Made by a program: the position numbers and the translations under genes. The notes below the pieces were generated by a model. The model was not told the DNA's origin. It searched no databases and was given only the letters and a program-made list of their open reading frames with translations. Positions 17,902 through 26,643 of a stretch of 64,000 nt of DNA are shown here, one piece after another; position 1 is the first letter of the stretch; the number at the start of each line of letters is the position of its first letter. The DNA comes from Bacteroidales bacterium UBA1392. GTDB taxonomy: Bacteria; Bacteroidota; Bacteroidia; Bacteroidales; UBA932. The stretch lies in contig DBQO01000037.1 of assembly GCA_002305275.1 (NCBI GenBank), forward strand, positions 8,130 through 72,129, given 5' to 3'.

Positions 17902-19422
17902 TTACCGGGACACCAGGCGAACGCTACGCATGCTGTTGGTGGTGATGGTGTTGTCGCTGAACGCGGCGTTGTTGTTGTGGAGCATGTACCACGGGAAGCT
18001 GCCGTCCGAGGACGACCAGTAGTAGCCATACTCGCCTGTTTGCATGAATGCATGGGTAGTACGATGCCCTGGTGCCGGGAATACGCGCGAAACCACGCCA
18101 GCAGCTCCCCAATCGGCTTGCTTTGCATCAGCCACCGTGTATTGTGTGGCGGTTAACTTCATATCTATTACCATTCGGGCAGTCGCGGTACCCTTGTCCA
18201 ACTTCTGGTAACGGGCTATCGCGTATAAAGTCGGGTTGGATTGGTGCGTGTAGGTTAACGTGGCGTAAACCACACTGCCATCATTGTTAAAAGTACCGCT
18301 CATGGTATAACTTTCACCACCGACAGTTACAGCTGCGTTACTGAATGAACGTTCCTTCCAACCGTTGAAATTTATGTAAGTGTCCGATTCCGGGACAATG
18401 GATCTCCACTCGGAAATAGTGGGAAGGTAGTAACTTTTGCCGTCAAGCGTGGCCGGGGTGGTATTGTAGGCTGTCATGGCATCATTCCAGTAAAAGAGGT
18501 ACTGCCCTGTGGCGTCGTGACCTGTCTCGAACGTACCGGTGAGGTTTGCCATGTTGTGCTCGGCAAAGTAACTGAGCGGGTTGTTAATCTCTATTGCCCA
18601 ACCGGTGGTCACGGTACCCGGGTAACATTTGCCTGCGACATAGGTCTTGCCGGTGGTACTTGTGGCACTCCACTTGTACGATTTGGCGCCTGACAAAGTT
18701 ATTTTCACCGTTCCACCTGCAACGATTCCGGTCACAACGGTGGGATCGAAAGCGATATATGCTGTCAGAGTGGTTTTGTCGGAAGAGAATGTGACATTTG
18801 TTACGTTAAGATCCACGGATTTGAAGACACCCGATGCAGTCTCTACCGTATAAATCAGCTTATTGAGCGTCCCTACGGCAGCCGGTATGCCCGACAGAGT
18901 CAATTTTAAGATGCTGCTCTTCAGGTTCAATGCAAATCCATCGCCAATGGCATTGGGCGTTTCGTCGAACAAAAGCAGTTTGTTTTTGAGATGTCCGGTT
19001 GTACCGTCTCCATTCTGGGTCTGTTGCCAGAAGTTGACTCCAAAAGGATTCACATTGCCGTTCGCATCCAGCGTTATGACATCTCCGGGATAGTAGGCCT
19101 TGTAGGTCGCTGCACCAGTTATCGGTAGTCCCGAAAACCTACTGTTGGTTCCAGGCTGATATGTAAATATAGAGGTCTGGTTCATATATTGCCCATGTAT
19201 ATCATATCCGGCAAGCAGGAGCTGATCGCCACTCTCCCATGAGAGTGCATTATCGCCGGTTCCACCGTCGTATGCCACGCGAGTCGCCGGTGAAACAGTA
19301 ACGTTTATAGTAACAGGCTTTCCCTCTTCTTTTCCGGGTCCCTCGAGTTCGGGAACAGGTTCGAGGGTACAACTCGCAATCAATAATGCGAGCAGTGTAA
19401 AAATGAATGATTTGAATTTCAT
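17902..19422 (-). CDS. Fimbrillin-like lipoprotein, upstream copy of a tandem pair
   Basis: The 506-residue protein has lipobox LLIASC (Cys18). The fimbrillin-like N-terminal half (VTINVTVSPATRVAYDG, DQLLLAGYD, AATYKAYYPGD, LKNKLLLFDETPN) matches its downstream paralogue. Its C-terminal half has YYLPTISEWRSIVP and ends GYYWSSSDG ... SVRLVSR, the usual end of FISUMP-type (fibrobacter succinogenes major paralogous) domains, which are seen on surface proteins. It is likely displayed on the outer membrane. The gene lies 200 bases downstream of a 47-codon small gene on the same strand, and its leader is repeated in front of the paralogue. Confidence 0.8.
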   Translation of the reverse strand: MKFKSFIFTLLALLIASCTLEPVPELEGPGKEEGKPVTINVTVSPATRVAYDGGTGDNALSWESGDQLLLAGYDIHGQYMNQTSIFTYQPGTNSRFSGLPITGAATYKAYYPGDVITLDANGNVNPFGVNFWQQTQNGDGTTGHLKNKLLLFDETPNAIGDGFALNLKSSILKLTLSGIPAAVGTLNKLIYTVETASGVFKSVDLNVTNVTFSSDKTTLTAYIAFDPTVVTGIVAGGTVKITLSGAKSYKWSATSTTGKTYVAGKCYPGTVTTGWAIEINNPLSYFAEHNMANLTGTFETGHDATGQYLFYWNDAMTAYNTTPATLDGKSYYLPTISEWRSIVPESDTYINFNGWKERSFSNAAVTVGGESYTMSGTFNNDGSVVYATLTYTHQSNPTLYAIARYQKLDKGTATARMVIDMKLTATQYTVADAKQADWGAAGVVSRVFPAPGHRTTHAFMQTGEYGYYWSSSDGSFPWYMLHNNNAAFSDNTITTNSMRSVRLVSR

Positions 19423-19553
19423 ACTTGTGTTTGTTTAAGCTGTAGGTAGTTGGCTCTGTATTGGATCGGCTAGAGTAGTGCCAATAACCTTGATTTATTT
19501 TTTTTACTTCTTGTATGTATCCTTTGAACTCTCAACCAAGGGCTAAGGACCAA
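19423..19553 (-). repeat. Duplicated 5' leader, copy next to the upstream lipoprotein
   Basis: Partner of the repeat at 17752-17876. The conserved order is: start codon, TTTGTTTAAG-TGTAGGT, GTTGGCTCTGTATTGGA, GCCAATAACCTTGATTTA, CTTCTTGTAT-TATCCTTTGAACTCTCAA. Conservation of non-coding sequence suggests a regulatory leader or a recent duplication. Confidence 0.7.
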
Positions 19554-19622
19554 GGAATAAGGGCTGATTGTTGATCGCCAATTGCTTATAGCTAACACTT
19601 AATAGCTAACATCCGATTCTCC

Positions 19623-19766
19623 TTACCACGCCTCTCCTCCATCACCGATGGGAGGTAGCATGCCACTTGCATCGAGGATGTTTTGAGTCAGCTCGATATC
19701 GATGACTTCGATATCGGGCGCAGTGTATTGTTCCACTGCCAAATAGTTGTCAACTTCTTGTTTCAT
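19623..19766 (-). CDS. Small acidic 47-residue protein upstream of the fimbrillin-like pair
   Basis: ATG at 19764-19766 to TAA at 19623-19625. The product starts MKQEVDNYLAVEQYTAPDIE and ends GMLPPIGDGGEAW. It has an N-terminal polar helix, a central strand-like PDIEVIDIEL, then ILDASG and a Gly/Pro/Asp-rich tail ending in Trp. Short proteins of this shape (PxIEVxxIE-L...SG...GG-W) recur in front of surface-lipoprotein genes in Bacteroidales genomes in my general knowledge, but I know of no assigned function. The reading frame is intact, the codons look normal, and it points toward the two lipoprotein genes. It has no signal peptide and no cysteine. Confidence 0.65.
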   Translation of the reverse strand: MKQEVDNYLAVEQYTAPDIEVIDIELTQNILDASGMLPPIGDGGEAW

Positions 19767-20242
19767 AATGCGAATAGTTTAGAATTAATGTCTGAATATA
19801 TATAGTGATAAAAAATAACCTATATATTTCTTCATAATTAAACCAATCGTTACTTCCATACGATCCATTTACCATGGACAAACGGCATTGTTTGTCGGCT
19901 CTGGATGGAGTCAATAGTAAGGTAACGATCGGTAGAAATGCTACCGCTATGCGTGGCAATGGGGCTAGGTGTGGAATGGAGATAACCGACTCTATATCAA
20001 AGAGATGCAACGAACTTGCGAAGGAGCGTCCGTATTGATAAAATGAAATATTGCTATTTTGCCCAAACATGGAAAATAGTCCCTTTTACGTTAAAGTATA
20101 AAATTCCACGAACAAATGTAAGAATAAAAATGAAATAAACAAAAAAACAATATCCTAAAAATAAAAGTTTAACAAAATGTGTCAACTTGTTTCAGGACGA
20201 GACACTCTTAAATATGAATAATTGGTTTTCTTAAGCAAAACT
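19767..20242. other. Gene-poor 476-base stretch
   Basis: The stretch is AT-rich, especially 20090-20240. A 106-codon open frame on the minus strand (19750-20070) has no protein-like composition and overlaps the better-supported 47-codon gene in another frame, so I do not call it. It probably carries the minus-strand promoter of the small gene, but I see no clear box. Confidence 0.5.
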
Positions 20243-20273
20243 TTTGTCTATTTTTAAAAAATAATTAAATTTG
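20243..20273 (+). promoter_or_regulatory. Predicted promoter of the DUF1846 gene
   Basis: TTTG at 20243-20246, a 19-base spacer and TAAATTTG at 20266-20273 match the Bacteroides consensus in both boxes and spacing. The box ends only 9 bases before the ATG at 20283, so the mRNA leader would be a few bases at most. Confidence 0.65.
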
Positions 20274-20282
20274 TGTCCCGTT

Positions 20283-21746
20283 ATGACTATTGGATTTGAC
20301 AACAAAAAATACCTGAAAATTCAGTCCGAACGCATACGGGAACGTATCGCCCAGTTTGGCGACAAACTCTACCTCGAGTTCGGAGGGAAACTTTTTGACG
20401 ATTATCATGCCAGTCGCGTTCTGCCGGGATTCAGACCCGACACCAAGCTTCACATGCTTATGCAGATGAGTGATGAGGCCGAAATAGTAATTGTAATAAG
20501 TGCTGTCGACATTGAAAAAAACAAGATACGCAACGACCTCGGCATCACCTACGATATGGACGTTCTTCGCCTTCGTCAAGAGTTTGAAAGCAGGGGTTTT
20601 CTTGTAAGTTCAGTGGTTATAACTCACTACAACGGTCAGGCCAGTGCAGACCATTATCGCTTAAAGCTTGAGCGTATGGGTATCCGCACATTTTATCACT
20701 ATACCATTGAAGGATACCCCAACGATGTGGCCCTGATTGAGTCGGATGAAGGGTTTGGCAAGAATGATTTTGTAGAGACCTCGCGTCCTCTGGTGATAGT
20801 TTCATCTCCCGGATCCGGCAGCGGCAAGTTTGCGGTATGTCTGAGTCAGCTATACCAACACCAGCAGAGAGGGAGTAAGGCCGGCTATGCGAAATTTGAA
20901 ACATTCCCCGTGTGGAACCTGCCACTCAAGCATCCTATCCATCTCGCTTACGAGGCAGCCACGGCAGATCTGAACGACGTAAATATGGTTGACCCATTCC
21001 ATCTGGATGCATACGGTACGGTTGCAGTCAACTATAACCGTGACATAGAGATATTCCCCGTACTCAATGCACTTTTCGAGGGTATTTATGGTGAAAACCA
21101 CTATAAGTCACCCACAGATATGGGTGTAAATATGATAGGATTCTGCATAAGTGATGAGGAGGTATGCAGCAATGCGGCACGCAATGAGATAATCCGCAGA
21201 TATTACACTGCACTGGGAAAACTTGCAGATGGGGAGCTCAATGATGCCGAGGTGAAGAAAATAGCATTGGTAATGAAGCAGGCCAAGATAACAACCGCTT
21301 TTCGCAAAACAACGGTGGCTGCCAAAGAGCGCAAAGAGAGCTCCAATGTCAACGCTTCTGCAATAGAACTTGCTGACGGTACCATCATTACAGCGAAGAC
21401 AAGCCCTCTTTTGGGTCCCAGCGCCGCATTGATACTTAATGCCACAAAATATCTGGCCGGCATTGACCATAGTGTAAAACTGATCCCCCAGAGCATGATA
21501 GAGCCTATCCAGAAGACCAAGGTCTCCTATCTGCACGGCAGCAATCCGCGTCTGCACACGGATGAAGTGCTGGTTGCATTGTCGATGCTCAGTACCACAG
21601 ATGAAAATTGCCGCCGTGCTCTGGAAAAACTTCCTGAACTCGACGGCTGTCAGGTACACTCTACGGTAATGCTTAGTGAGGTAGACCGAAAGATTTTCAG
21701 AAAACTGGGTGTTGACCTCACTTGTGATCCTAATAAGGAAGCCTAA
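20283..21746 (+). CDS. DUF1846 (UPF0371) family protein
   Basis: The product has 487 residues from the ATG at 20283; the frame is open 12 bases further upstream but without ATG, and the family starts at this point (M-IGFDN-KYL-IQSE). Family motifs present are KLYLEFGGKLFDDYHASRVLPGF and a glycine-rich, P-loop-like SSPGSGSGKFAVCLSQLY near residue 175. The length equals the family norm. DUF1846 proteins are cytoplasmic with several crystal structures but no established reaction that I can name. It ends 4 bases into the convergent HTH gene. Probably monocistronic. Confidence 0.9.
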   Translation: MTIGFDNKKYLKIQSERIRERIAQFGDKLYLEFGGKLFDDYHASRVLPGFRPDTKLHMLMQMSDEAEIVIVISAVDIEKNKIRNDLGITYDMDVLRLRQEFESRGFLVSSVVITHYNGQASADHYRLKLERMGIRTFYHYTIEGYPNDVALIESDEGFGKNDFVETSRPLVIVSSPGSGSGKFAVCLSQLYQHQQRGSKAGYAKFETFPVWNLPLKHPIHLAYEAATADLNDVNMVDPFHLDAYGTVAVNYNRDIEIFPVLNALFEGIYGENHYKSPTDMGVNMIGFCISDEEVCSNAARNEIIRRYYTALGKLADGELNDAEVKKIALVMKQAKITTAFRKTTVAAKERKESSNVNASAIELADGTIITAKTSPLLGPSAALILNATKYLAGIDHSVKLIPQSMIEPIQKTKVSYLHGSNPRLHTDEVLVALSMLSTTDENCRRALEKLPELDGCQVHSTVMLSEVDRKIFRKLGVDLTCDPNKEA

Positions 21747-22267
21747 TCCTCCGACTTGGGCTTGATGCTGATCTTTAGGTCGCAGTCAAGTTCTTCGGCC
21801 ATATTTCGGAGATCACTCAGATATATGGAATCAACCTTGACACAGTTGGTCCACCAGGGCATACCACTGTGTGCAAGACCTTTTTGACGTAATTGCTCAA
21901 TAAAATCTTTATTAGTGTAACCGGCATCGAGAATGGCCCGGCGCAACTCAAAAAGGCGTTTGGTAGAATCAAGGCGCGGATATGCACGCTCTGCAACTTC
22001 GATCTCAAGATGCTCGGGCATCTCTATCTCCTTTTTAACACGTCTGGAAACCAAACGATAATCCCAGTCATAGCCATAGTTGCCAAAAATCTCTTTGATT
22101 TTGGAAATAGTCATATCATCATACTCAAACCATTGTTGCATGGATTGCTTAGATATACCGGCTTTGCGGGAGAATGAGGAGACATTTTCACCCGACATCT
22201 TTAAGAAGTGAGCGATGAAATCAAGATTAACGAGAGTGGAGAGTTTGCTTGGACGTTTTTCTGCCAT
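21743..22267 (-). CDS. Small helix-turn-helix protein, unknown target
   Basis: The 174-residue product has an HTH-like N-terminus at about residues 14-60 (FLKMSGENVSSFSRKAGISKQSMQQWF), where SKQSMQQW resembles an XRE-type recognition helix, followed by a basic linker and a helical C-terminal half. A second similar segment (about 105-165, ILDAGYTNKDFIEQLRQKGL ... WWTNCVKVDSIYL) may be a degenerate repeat of the first. The function is unassigned. The start codon sits in the left arm of a perfect 13-bp inverted repeat that spans its promoter, consistent with autoregulation. It overlaps the DUF1846 gene by 4 bases at the 3' ends. Confidence 0.7.
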   Translation of the reverse strand: MAEKRPSKLSTLVNLDFIAHFLKMSGENVSSFSRKAGISKQSMQQWFEYDDMTISKIKEIFGNYGYDWDYRLVSRRVKKEIEMPEHLEIEVAERAYPRLDSTKRLFELRRAILDAGYTNKDFIEQLRQKGLAHSGMPWWTNCVKVDSIYLSDLRNMAEELDCDLKISIKPKSED

Positions 22268-22326
22268 AATGCTTTTTTAATTTTATTTGTTGATTACTAT
22301 ACAAAAATAATAAAAAAAAGCATTAT
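22266..22326 (-). promoter_or_regulatory. Promoter of the HTH gene inside a perfect 13-bp inverted repeat
   Basis: Left arm ATAATGCTTTTTT (22266-22278) and right arm AAAAAAGCATTAT (22314-22326) are exact complements separated by 35 bases. Between them lies TATTTTTG (minus strand, 22302-22309), a perfect -7 box, 34 bases before the ATG. The repeat could be an operator for the HTH protein or a hairpin in DNA or RNA. Confidence 0.6.
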
Positions 22327-22347
22327 TTAATAATTTATTTTAACTTT

Positions 22348-22638
22348 TTATCTGTTTTTATTGATTTTGTTATAGTTTTTAGATTTAACATCGTTTAAAA
22401 CTTCAAGCGATGATACAATCCTATTAACACGGTAATGCAGCATACCGGCCAGATAGTCAGGATCTTCAGATATATAGAGGGCAAGTGCCAGGGATGAGGG
22501 TAAAATGTCGGGAAACTCCTTGTAGAGCGAATTCAATCCAAGAACTATTAGTTCTTTAGCATGGAGAAAATCACGATTTATTTCTATGAAGAATTCGCTG
22601 CTTGCTTCATCAAAGGAAATAGTTAGTAGTTCTGTCAT
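22348..22638 (-). CDS. Hypothetical protein, 96 residues
   Basis: I take MTELLTIS (ATG at 22636-22638) as start; the frame extends 14 codons further to another ATG at 22680. The product is acidic in the middle and basic at the end (VKSKNYNKINKNR), with helical segments (FLHAKELIVLGLNSLYKEF, SSLALALYISEDPDYLAGML). No family is recognised. It lies upstream of the HTH gene on the same strand (81-base gap), so the two may be one unit. The composition looks protein-like, but evidence for a real gene is limited. Confidence 0.45.
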   Translation of the reverse strand: MTELLTISFDEASSEFFIEINRDFLHAKELIVLGLNSLYKEFPDILPSSLALALYISEDPDYLAGMLHYRVNRIVSSLEVLNDVKSKNYNKINKNR

Positions 22639-22710
22639 AATTCCGTCTATTTGTGGGCTTTTTTTTACAAAGAAAAGCATTGAATTGATCAGAAAAGAGG
22701 CCTTGGGAGC

Positions 22711-22969
22711 TGTTTTAGATATTTTTGCGATTGTCGGTATCCCTATCAGTTTACGAAAAAAGCAATGTCGTGTTACTCAGGATGTTGAGAGATCTTCATA
22801 GCAATTGGTGGTCAAACGGAGAAACATAAATGTTATTTATCGGATTTAACCACCACGGCCGGAGTGAGATATGAAGGTGGTTAGAGATAATGGCGATTGT
22901 CAGTATATTTTATTGTTTCGTAAATGTTTTAGATATTTAAGGTCAAAATAAGTTCATATCTAAAACATT
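22711..22969 (+). promoter_or_regulatory. Thrice-repeated TGTTTTAGATAT motif, incl. a perfect 14-bp inverted repeat, before the Ig-repeat lipoprotein
   Basis: TGTTTTAGATATTT occurs at 22711-22724 and 22925-22938, and its complement ATATCTAAAACATT at 22956-22969. The last two form an exact 14-bp inverted repeat (AATGTTTTAGATAT, 22923-22936) with a 19-base spacer, ending 4 bases before the ATG at 22974. A -7-like TATTTTTG follows the first copy (22720-22727). A further small inverted repeat AACCACC/GGTGGTT lies at 22848-22882. The region between has no gene. A translation-blocking hairpin or an operator are both possible. Confidence 0.55.
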
Positions 22970-22973
22970 CGCA

Positions 22974-25900
22974 ATGAAAAGAGTAACAAGAATATTCATC
23001 ATTACGGTATTTGCCCTTATGATGGTTGGTTGTAGGGAAAATTCAGAGAGCAATATAGTCACCGGAAATGTAACATTCCGCTCTGTAGTGAAGGATGAAA
23101 TCGCAACAAGAAGCAGCATTGACATAGATGATTCGGCAATAACTACAATAGTTCTCTCCCTTTATGACAATCTGGGAAGACTTGCCGAATCACATAGTGT
23201 CGCTAACGGAGCAGATATTTCTCTTGATCTGCCGGTTGGAATCAGTTATACATTGTATGCACTTGCAAATGTCACAGGATTCACTCCACCCGCTTTGGAA
23301 AGCGAAATGGAGGAAGTTTGCATAGATTGGCCGGGAGTGGCAGGTATGACTTCAGTTGGCTTTCCCATGTCCCATAAAGGAACTTTTACAGTAGCACTAG
23401 GTAATAACACCTATACAGTGGATTTTACACGCCTTGTTGCAAGATATGACTTAATCGTAGATCGGAGCAATATGGAAGGAAGTTTCGAGGTAACCGGAGT
23501 TAAACTTCGTAACTCGGCAGCTCATGCCTTTCCATTTTCAGCCAAAGCCGCTACTCAGACCCTTGATGGTGATATTGCCACAATATCCGACATTCAACGC
23601 GTGAATAGCGGCTCTTCCGTCTCATTTTATATGTACGAAAATCTCCAAGGCATCCTGCTCCCAAACAACAAAGACCCCTGGTCCAAAATTCCCGACAATA
23701 TTCCATTGGCAAAGGATCTCTGTACATTTATAGAAATTGAGGGAGAATATATGGGAGGAGGTGTTTCAACAGGACTCAATTCTGAAAAGATGACCTTCAG
23801 GATCTATCTGGGAGCAGACAACACCTCTTCTTTTGATATAATGCGAAATACTATTCAGACACTCACATTATTCCCTTCCGACAACTCCATCTCCGCACAA
23901 TCGTGGAAGGTGGATCCGGGAATTGTGGAGGACAACAGAAGCATCGGATGGGAACCACTCGCCATAAATCTTTTATCTATGGGGAAAGATACGGCTACTC
24001 TGCAACTCTCCCATACTTCGCTGCCTGTAATCCTCAAGGGCAGCACTGAGTTTGAAAATGGGACTCTACACTTTTCCCGTGAGGGAGAAAAGGTGATCAT
24101 CAGCAGCACCACCAACAATAGCACAGCTATAAATGCTACTCTGACCGCAAGCACCCTTGACCTTAAAAAGAGCAGCACACTACAGATAACCGTAGCGCCG
24201 GCAGTGAGCGTCACGCAAATTATTGTGGAACCCTCCTCCTTATACTTATACTATGGAAAGAGTGAACAGCTAGCGGTAACAGCAGTATGGTCCGATGGCT
24301 CTACAAGTGACGTTACGGAGTACTGTTCGTGGGATAACAGCATACCCGGTGCAGCTCTCCTCTCCTCTTCAGGTATGGTAACAAACATTTACTCAGGAAG
24401 TGAGGATTATGCCATGGGAATTATTACGGCAGAATATATGGAGAAAAATGCTATCGTATTTGTTAAATGTTATCGTAGTGGCTACGTGCATTATAGTTAT
24501 CTGCTGAATCTCGACCCCACATCTGCTACACTGAGTCTCGGCACCCCCATTCAGATTACGGCAACTCTGACCACCACTACCTTTATTGACGGAGTGCAAA
24601 TCGACTCATCTTATGAAGATGTTACCAATTCTGCTCAGTGGAGCAGCCTCCATCCCGATAAAGCAACAGTCTCCGCAGGAGAAGTCACCACTCTATCTAT
24701 AGGGACAGCTGCAATTATGGCAGAGCACAGCGGAGAGGCGGGATTCACAATATTGCAAATTATTCCGCCGAGTACTCCAACTATTACATCCTTAACACTC
24801 TCTCCAACCTCAGCTAACATTACGGCAACCGGGAGCCAATCATTCATTGCAACGGCAACCTATTCGGATGGGACGATGGGAGATATCACGTCACTCTGCT
24901 CCTGGAGCAGTTCAGATACCGGTGCAGCCACTATAAGCAACGGTATGGCAACGGGGTGCAATACCACATCTTCTACGAAGACAACCATAATCACAGCGAC
25001 ATATTCAGGAATGAGCGCTACAGCAAACCTTTCAGTAGAAGGAATAACAAAGAGTCCGACTGCACTCTCAATCTCCGCATCCCCTGCTACCATAGAATGG
25101 AACGGAACCGCTCTGCTCACCGCCGGTATTACATGGAGTGACGGTTCAGTAACTACGGAAAGCGATATAAGTTACACTATTCTCTCCGGTGAGGAATATG
25201 TTTATAATTACCAAGTGGAAGAGGGCACTCTAAGAGGCAACAATAGCACATCCACTGACAGGCATATCACAATACGGGGAACATACTCTTATGGTGGAGT
25301 CGTATTAACCAATACGATAACTGTCATCATTCAAGGTAAAGAGATTGTTACCCCATCGGGAATCGTACTATATATGAATAGAAATACCATCGCACAGGGT
25401 GATAGCCCATGCATACTCTCCGCTATGGTAACATATAGTGATGGAAGCACCGAAACATTTACCTCATACGGAGTCACCTACTCACTTGAGGGAGAAAATG
25501 TTTCCTTTGCAAATCTCACCGGCAATACGATTGAGGCATCAAATGGCAGCAATACATATAAGCAGGTTACCGTCAGGGTGACTTATTCATCCGGAGGAGC
25601 CACGGTTACGGATTCGCGAACTCTAAATGTCAGACCGAAATATCCTGTCAGTATCAATATAACTCCATCCAACAATAACTTCACTTCACCATCAGGAGTG
25701 GCTTTGTCATCGGGACAATCCATTTCATTTAGTGCTACTGCTATGTTTAATGATGGAAGCATCGGTGAGTGTACCTCCTCATCAATTTGGACTATTACCA
25801 TACTACACTCAGACGGCGGTACAAGGGTTATTTCCGGCAACACCGTCTCCTACAGCCAACTGTTTGATGAAGAGGAATACACTATAACCGGTGTGACGGT

Positions 25901-25982
25901 TACGGCTTCATACACTACTGACGACGGGTTGCAGAGCACTACCGCCACCGGAACGCTTTCCGGACTGATAACTTTGCAATAA
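22974..25982 (+). CDS. Surface lipoprotein: fimbrillin-like N-terminus plus tandem Ig-like (Big_2) domains
   Basis: The 1002-residue protein has lipobox MMVGC (Cys20). Residues about 25-330 resemble fimbrial subunit / DUF4906-type Bacteroidales adhesins (TTIVLSLYDNLGRLAESH, YTLYALANVTG, VDFTRLVARYDLIVD, VTGVKLRNSA). From about 400 onward there are at least five bacterial Ig-like repeats, each with a xLxLxP / ATxxYSDGTxxDVTxxCSWSS pattern (for example TSLTLSPTSANITATGSQSF and AVWSDGSTSDVTEYCSW). Such proteins are outer-membrane-anchored stalks or tip adhesins. The partner, if any, is unknown: no chaperone, protease or other subunit lies beside it. Its leader carries the inverted repeat described separately. 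Confidence 0.75.
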   Translation: MKRVTRIFIITVFALMMVGCRENSESNIVTGNVTFRSVVKDEIATRSSIDIDDSAITTIVLSLYDNLGRLAESHSVANGADISLDLPVGISYTLYALANVTGFTPPALESEMEEVCIDWPGVAGMTSVGFPMSHKGTFTVALGNNTYTVDFTRLVARYDLIVDRSNMEGSFEVTGVKLRNSAAHAFPFSAKAATQTLDGDIATISDIQRVNSGSSVSFYMYENLQGILLPNNKDPWSKIPDNIPLAKDLCTFIEIEGEYMGGGVSTGLNSEKMTFRIYLGADNTSSFDIMRNTIQTLTLFPSDNSISAQSWKVDPGIVEDNRSIGWEPLAINLLSMGKDTATLQLSHTSLPVILKGSTEFENGTLHFSREGEKVIISSTTNNSTAINATLTASTLDLKKSSTLQITVAPAVSVTQIIVEPSSLYLYYGKSEQLAVTAVWSDGSTSDVTEYCSWDNSIPGAALLSSSGMVTNIYSGSEDYAMGIITAEYMEKNAIVFVKCYRSGYVHYSYLLNLDPTSATLSLGTPIQITATLTTTTFIDGVQIDSSYEDVTNSAQWSSLHPDKATVSAGEVTTLSIGTAAIMAEHSGEAGFTILQIIPPSTPTITSLTLSPTSANITATGSQSFIATATYSDGTMGDITSLCSWSSSDTGAATISNGMATGCNTTSSTKTTIITATYSGMSATANLSVEGITKSPTALSISASPATIEWNGTALLTAGITWSDGSVTTESDISYTILSGEEYVYNYQVEEGTLRGNNSTSTDRHITIRGTYSYGGVVLTNTITVIIQGKEIVTPSGIVLYMNRNTIAQGDSPCILSAMVTYSDGSTETFTSYGVTYSLEGENVSFANLTGNTIEASNGSNTYKQVTVRVTYSSGGATVTDSRTLNVRPKYPVSINITPSNNNFTSPSGVALSSGQSISFSATAMFNDGSIGECTSSSIWTITILHSDGGTRVISGNTVSYSQLFDEEEYTITGVTVTASYTTDDGLQSTTATGTLSGLITLQ

Positions 25983-25986
25983 ATGG

Positions 25987-26589
25987 CTATTTGTTTAATA
26001 TGGAGTTGAATTCTTCAATTGACAAAAACTGCGGTTGATATTCTATACCCCTTCCCGAAAGATTTCGAACGAAAGCGCGCAAATGGTTTTCAGACCCCCA
26101 CATCAGCGGATTGTAAGTGGCTATAATATCTTCATTGTCGGTCTCTTTCATCAATTTTTTCAAATCGTGAATATCGAGCTCTTCAATGTATGCACCTATT
26201 TTTAATGCTTCAAGAAAGGTGTTGCCTTCTGCTGTCAACTTATCGTAAATTTTTTGAAGTTCCTTATTATAGAATTTGCCCTCTTCCTCAAACGAAGGGT
26301 CTTCGATCTCATATCGCTTCATGAGATCTATAACCAAATTTTGGTGTACTACTTCACTTTTCGCGATATTTCTGAAAATCGGAATATTATATTTATTCGC
26401 AAAAAAGATATATAAGTCGTGAGCCAGCTTCTCCTCTTCGCGCATCAGAAGGATTCCTTCTTTTTCGGCATTCGTGAGTTTATCAGTCACATTCAGATTT
26501 TGGGAACATCCTACAAACGAATTGATTATTAGCATAGTAGCTAGTCCCATTTTCAATAAAAAAACGTTATTATTTTTCATGGCTTTCAT
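25987..26589 (-). CDS. DUF2202 ferritin-like lipoprotein
   Basis: The 200-residue product (or 197 from the second ATG at 26580) has lipobox SFVGC (Cys28). The rest matches DUF2202: LMREEEKLAHDLYIFFANKY, IFRNIAKSEVVHQNLVIDLM, a second acidic helix IEELDIHDLKKLM, and the end GSENHLRAFVRNL. The EEE-KLxxD, SE--H and E-x-x-D residues are the spacing expected for a four-helix ferritin-like di-metal site. A membrane-anchored periplasmic metal or peroxide-handling role is an inference from the fold. The stop codon lies 4 bases from the convergent Ig-repeat gene. A 15-bp palindrome lies 54 bases upstream. Confidence 0.85.
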   Translation of the reverse strand: MKAMKNNNVFLLKMGLATMLIINSFVGCSQNLNVTDKLTNAEKEGILLMREEEKLAHDLYIFFANKYNIPIFRNIAKSEVVHQNLVIDLMKRYEIEDPSFEEEGKFYNKELQKIYDKLTAEGNTFLEALKIGAYIEELDIHDLKKLMKETDNEDIIATYNPLMWGSENHLRAFVRNLSGRGIEYQPQFLSIEEFNSILNK

Positions 26590-26643
26590 TTTTTAATAAT
26601 TGAACATTTAATTTTACATGACTTTTTTTTTATTTATTAAACG

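Noticed and set aside
19750..20070. A 106-codon minus-strand frame upstream of the 47-codon gene
   Set aside because: It overlaps the start of the better-supported small gene in another frame, lacks any domain pattern and has irregular composition.
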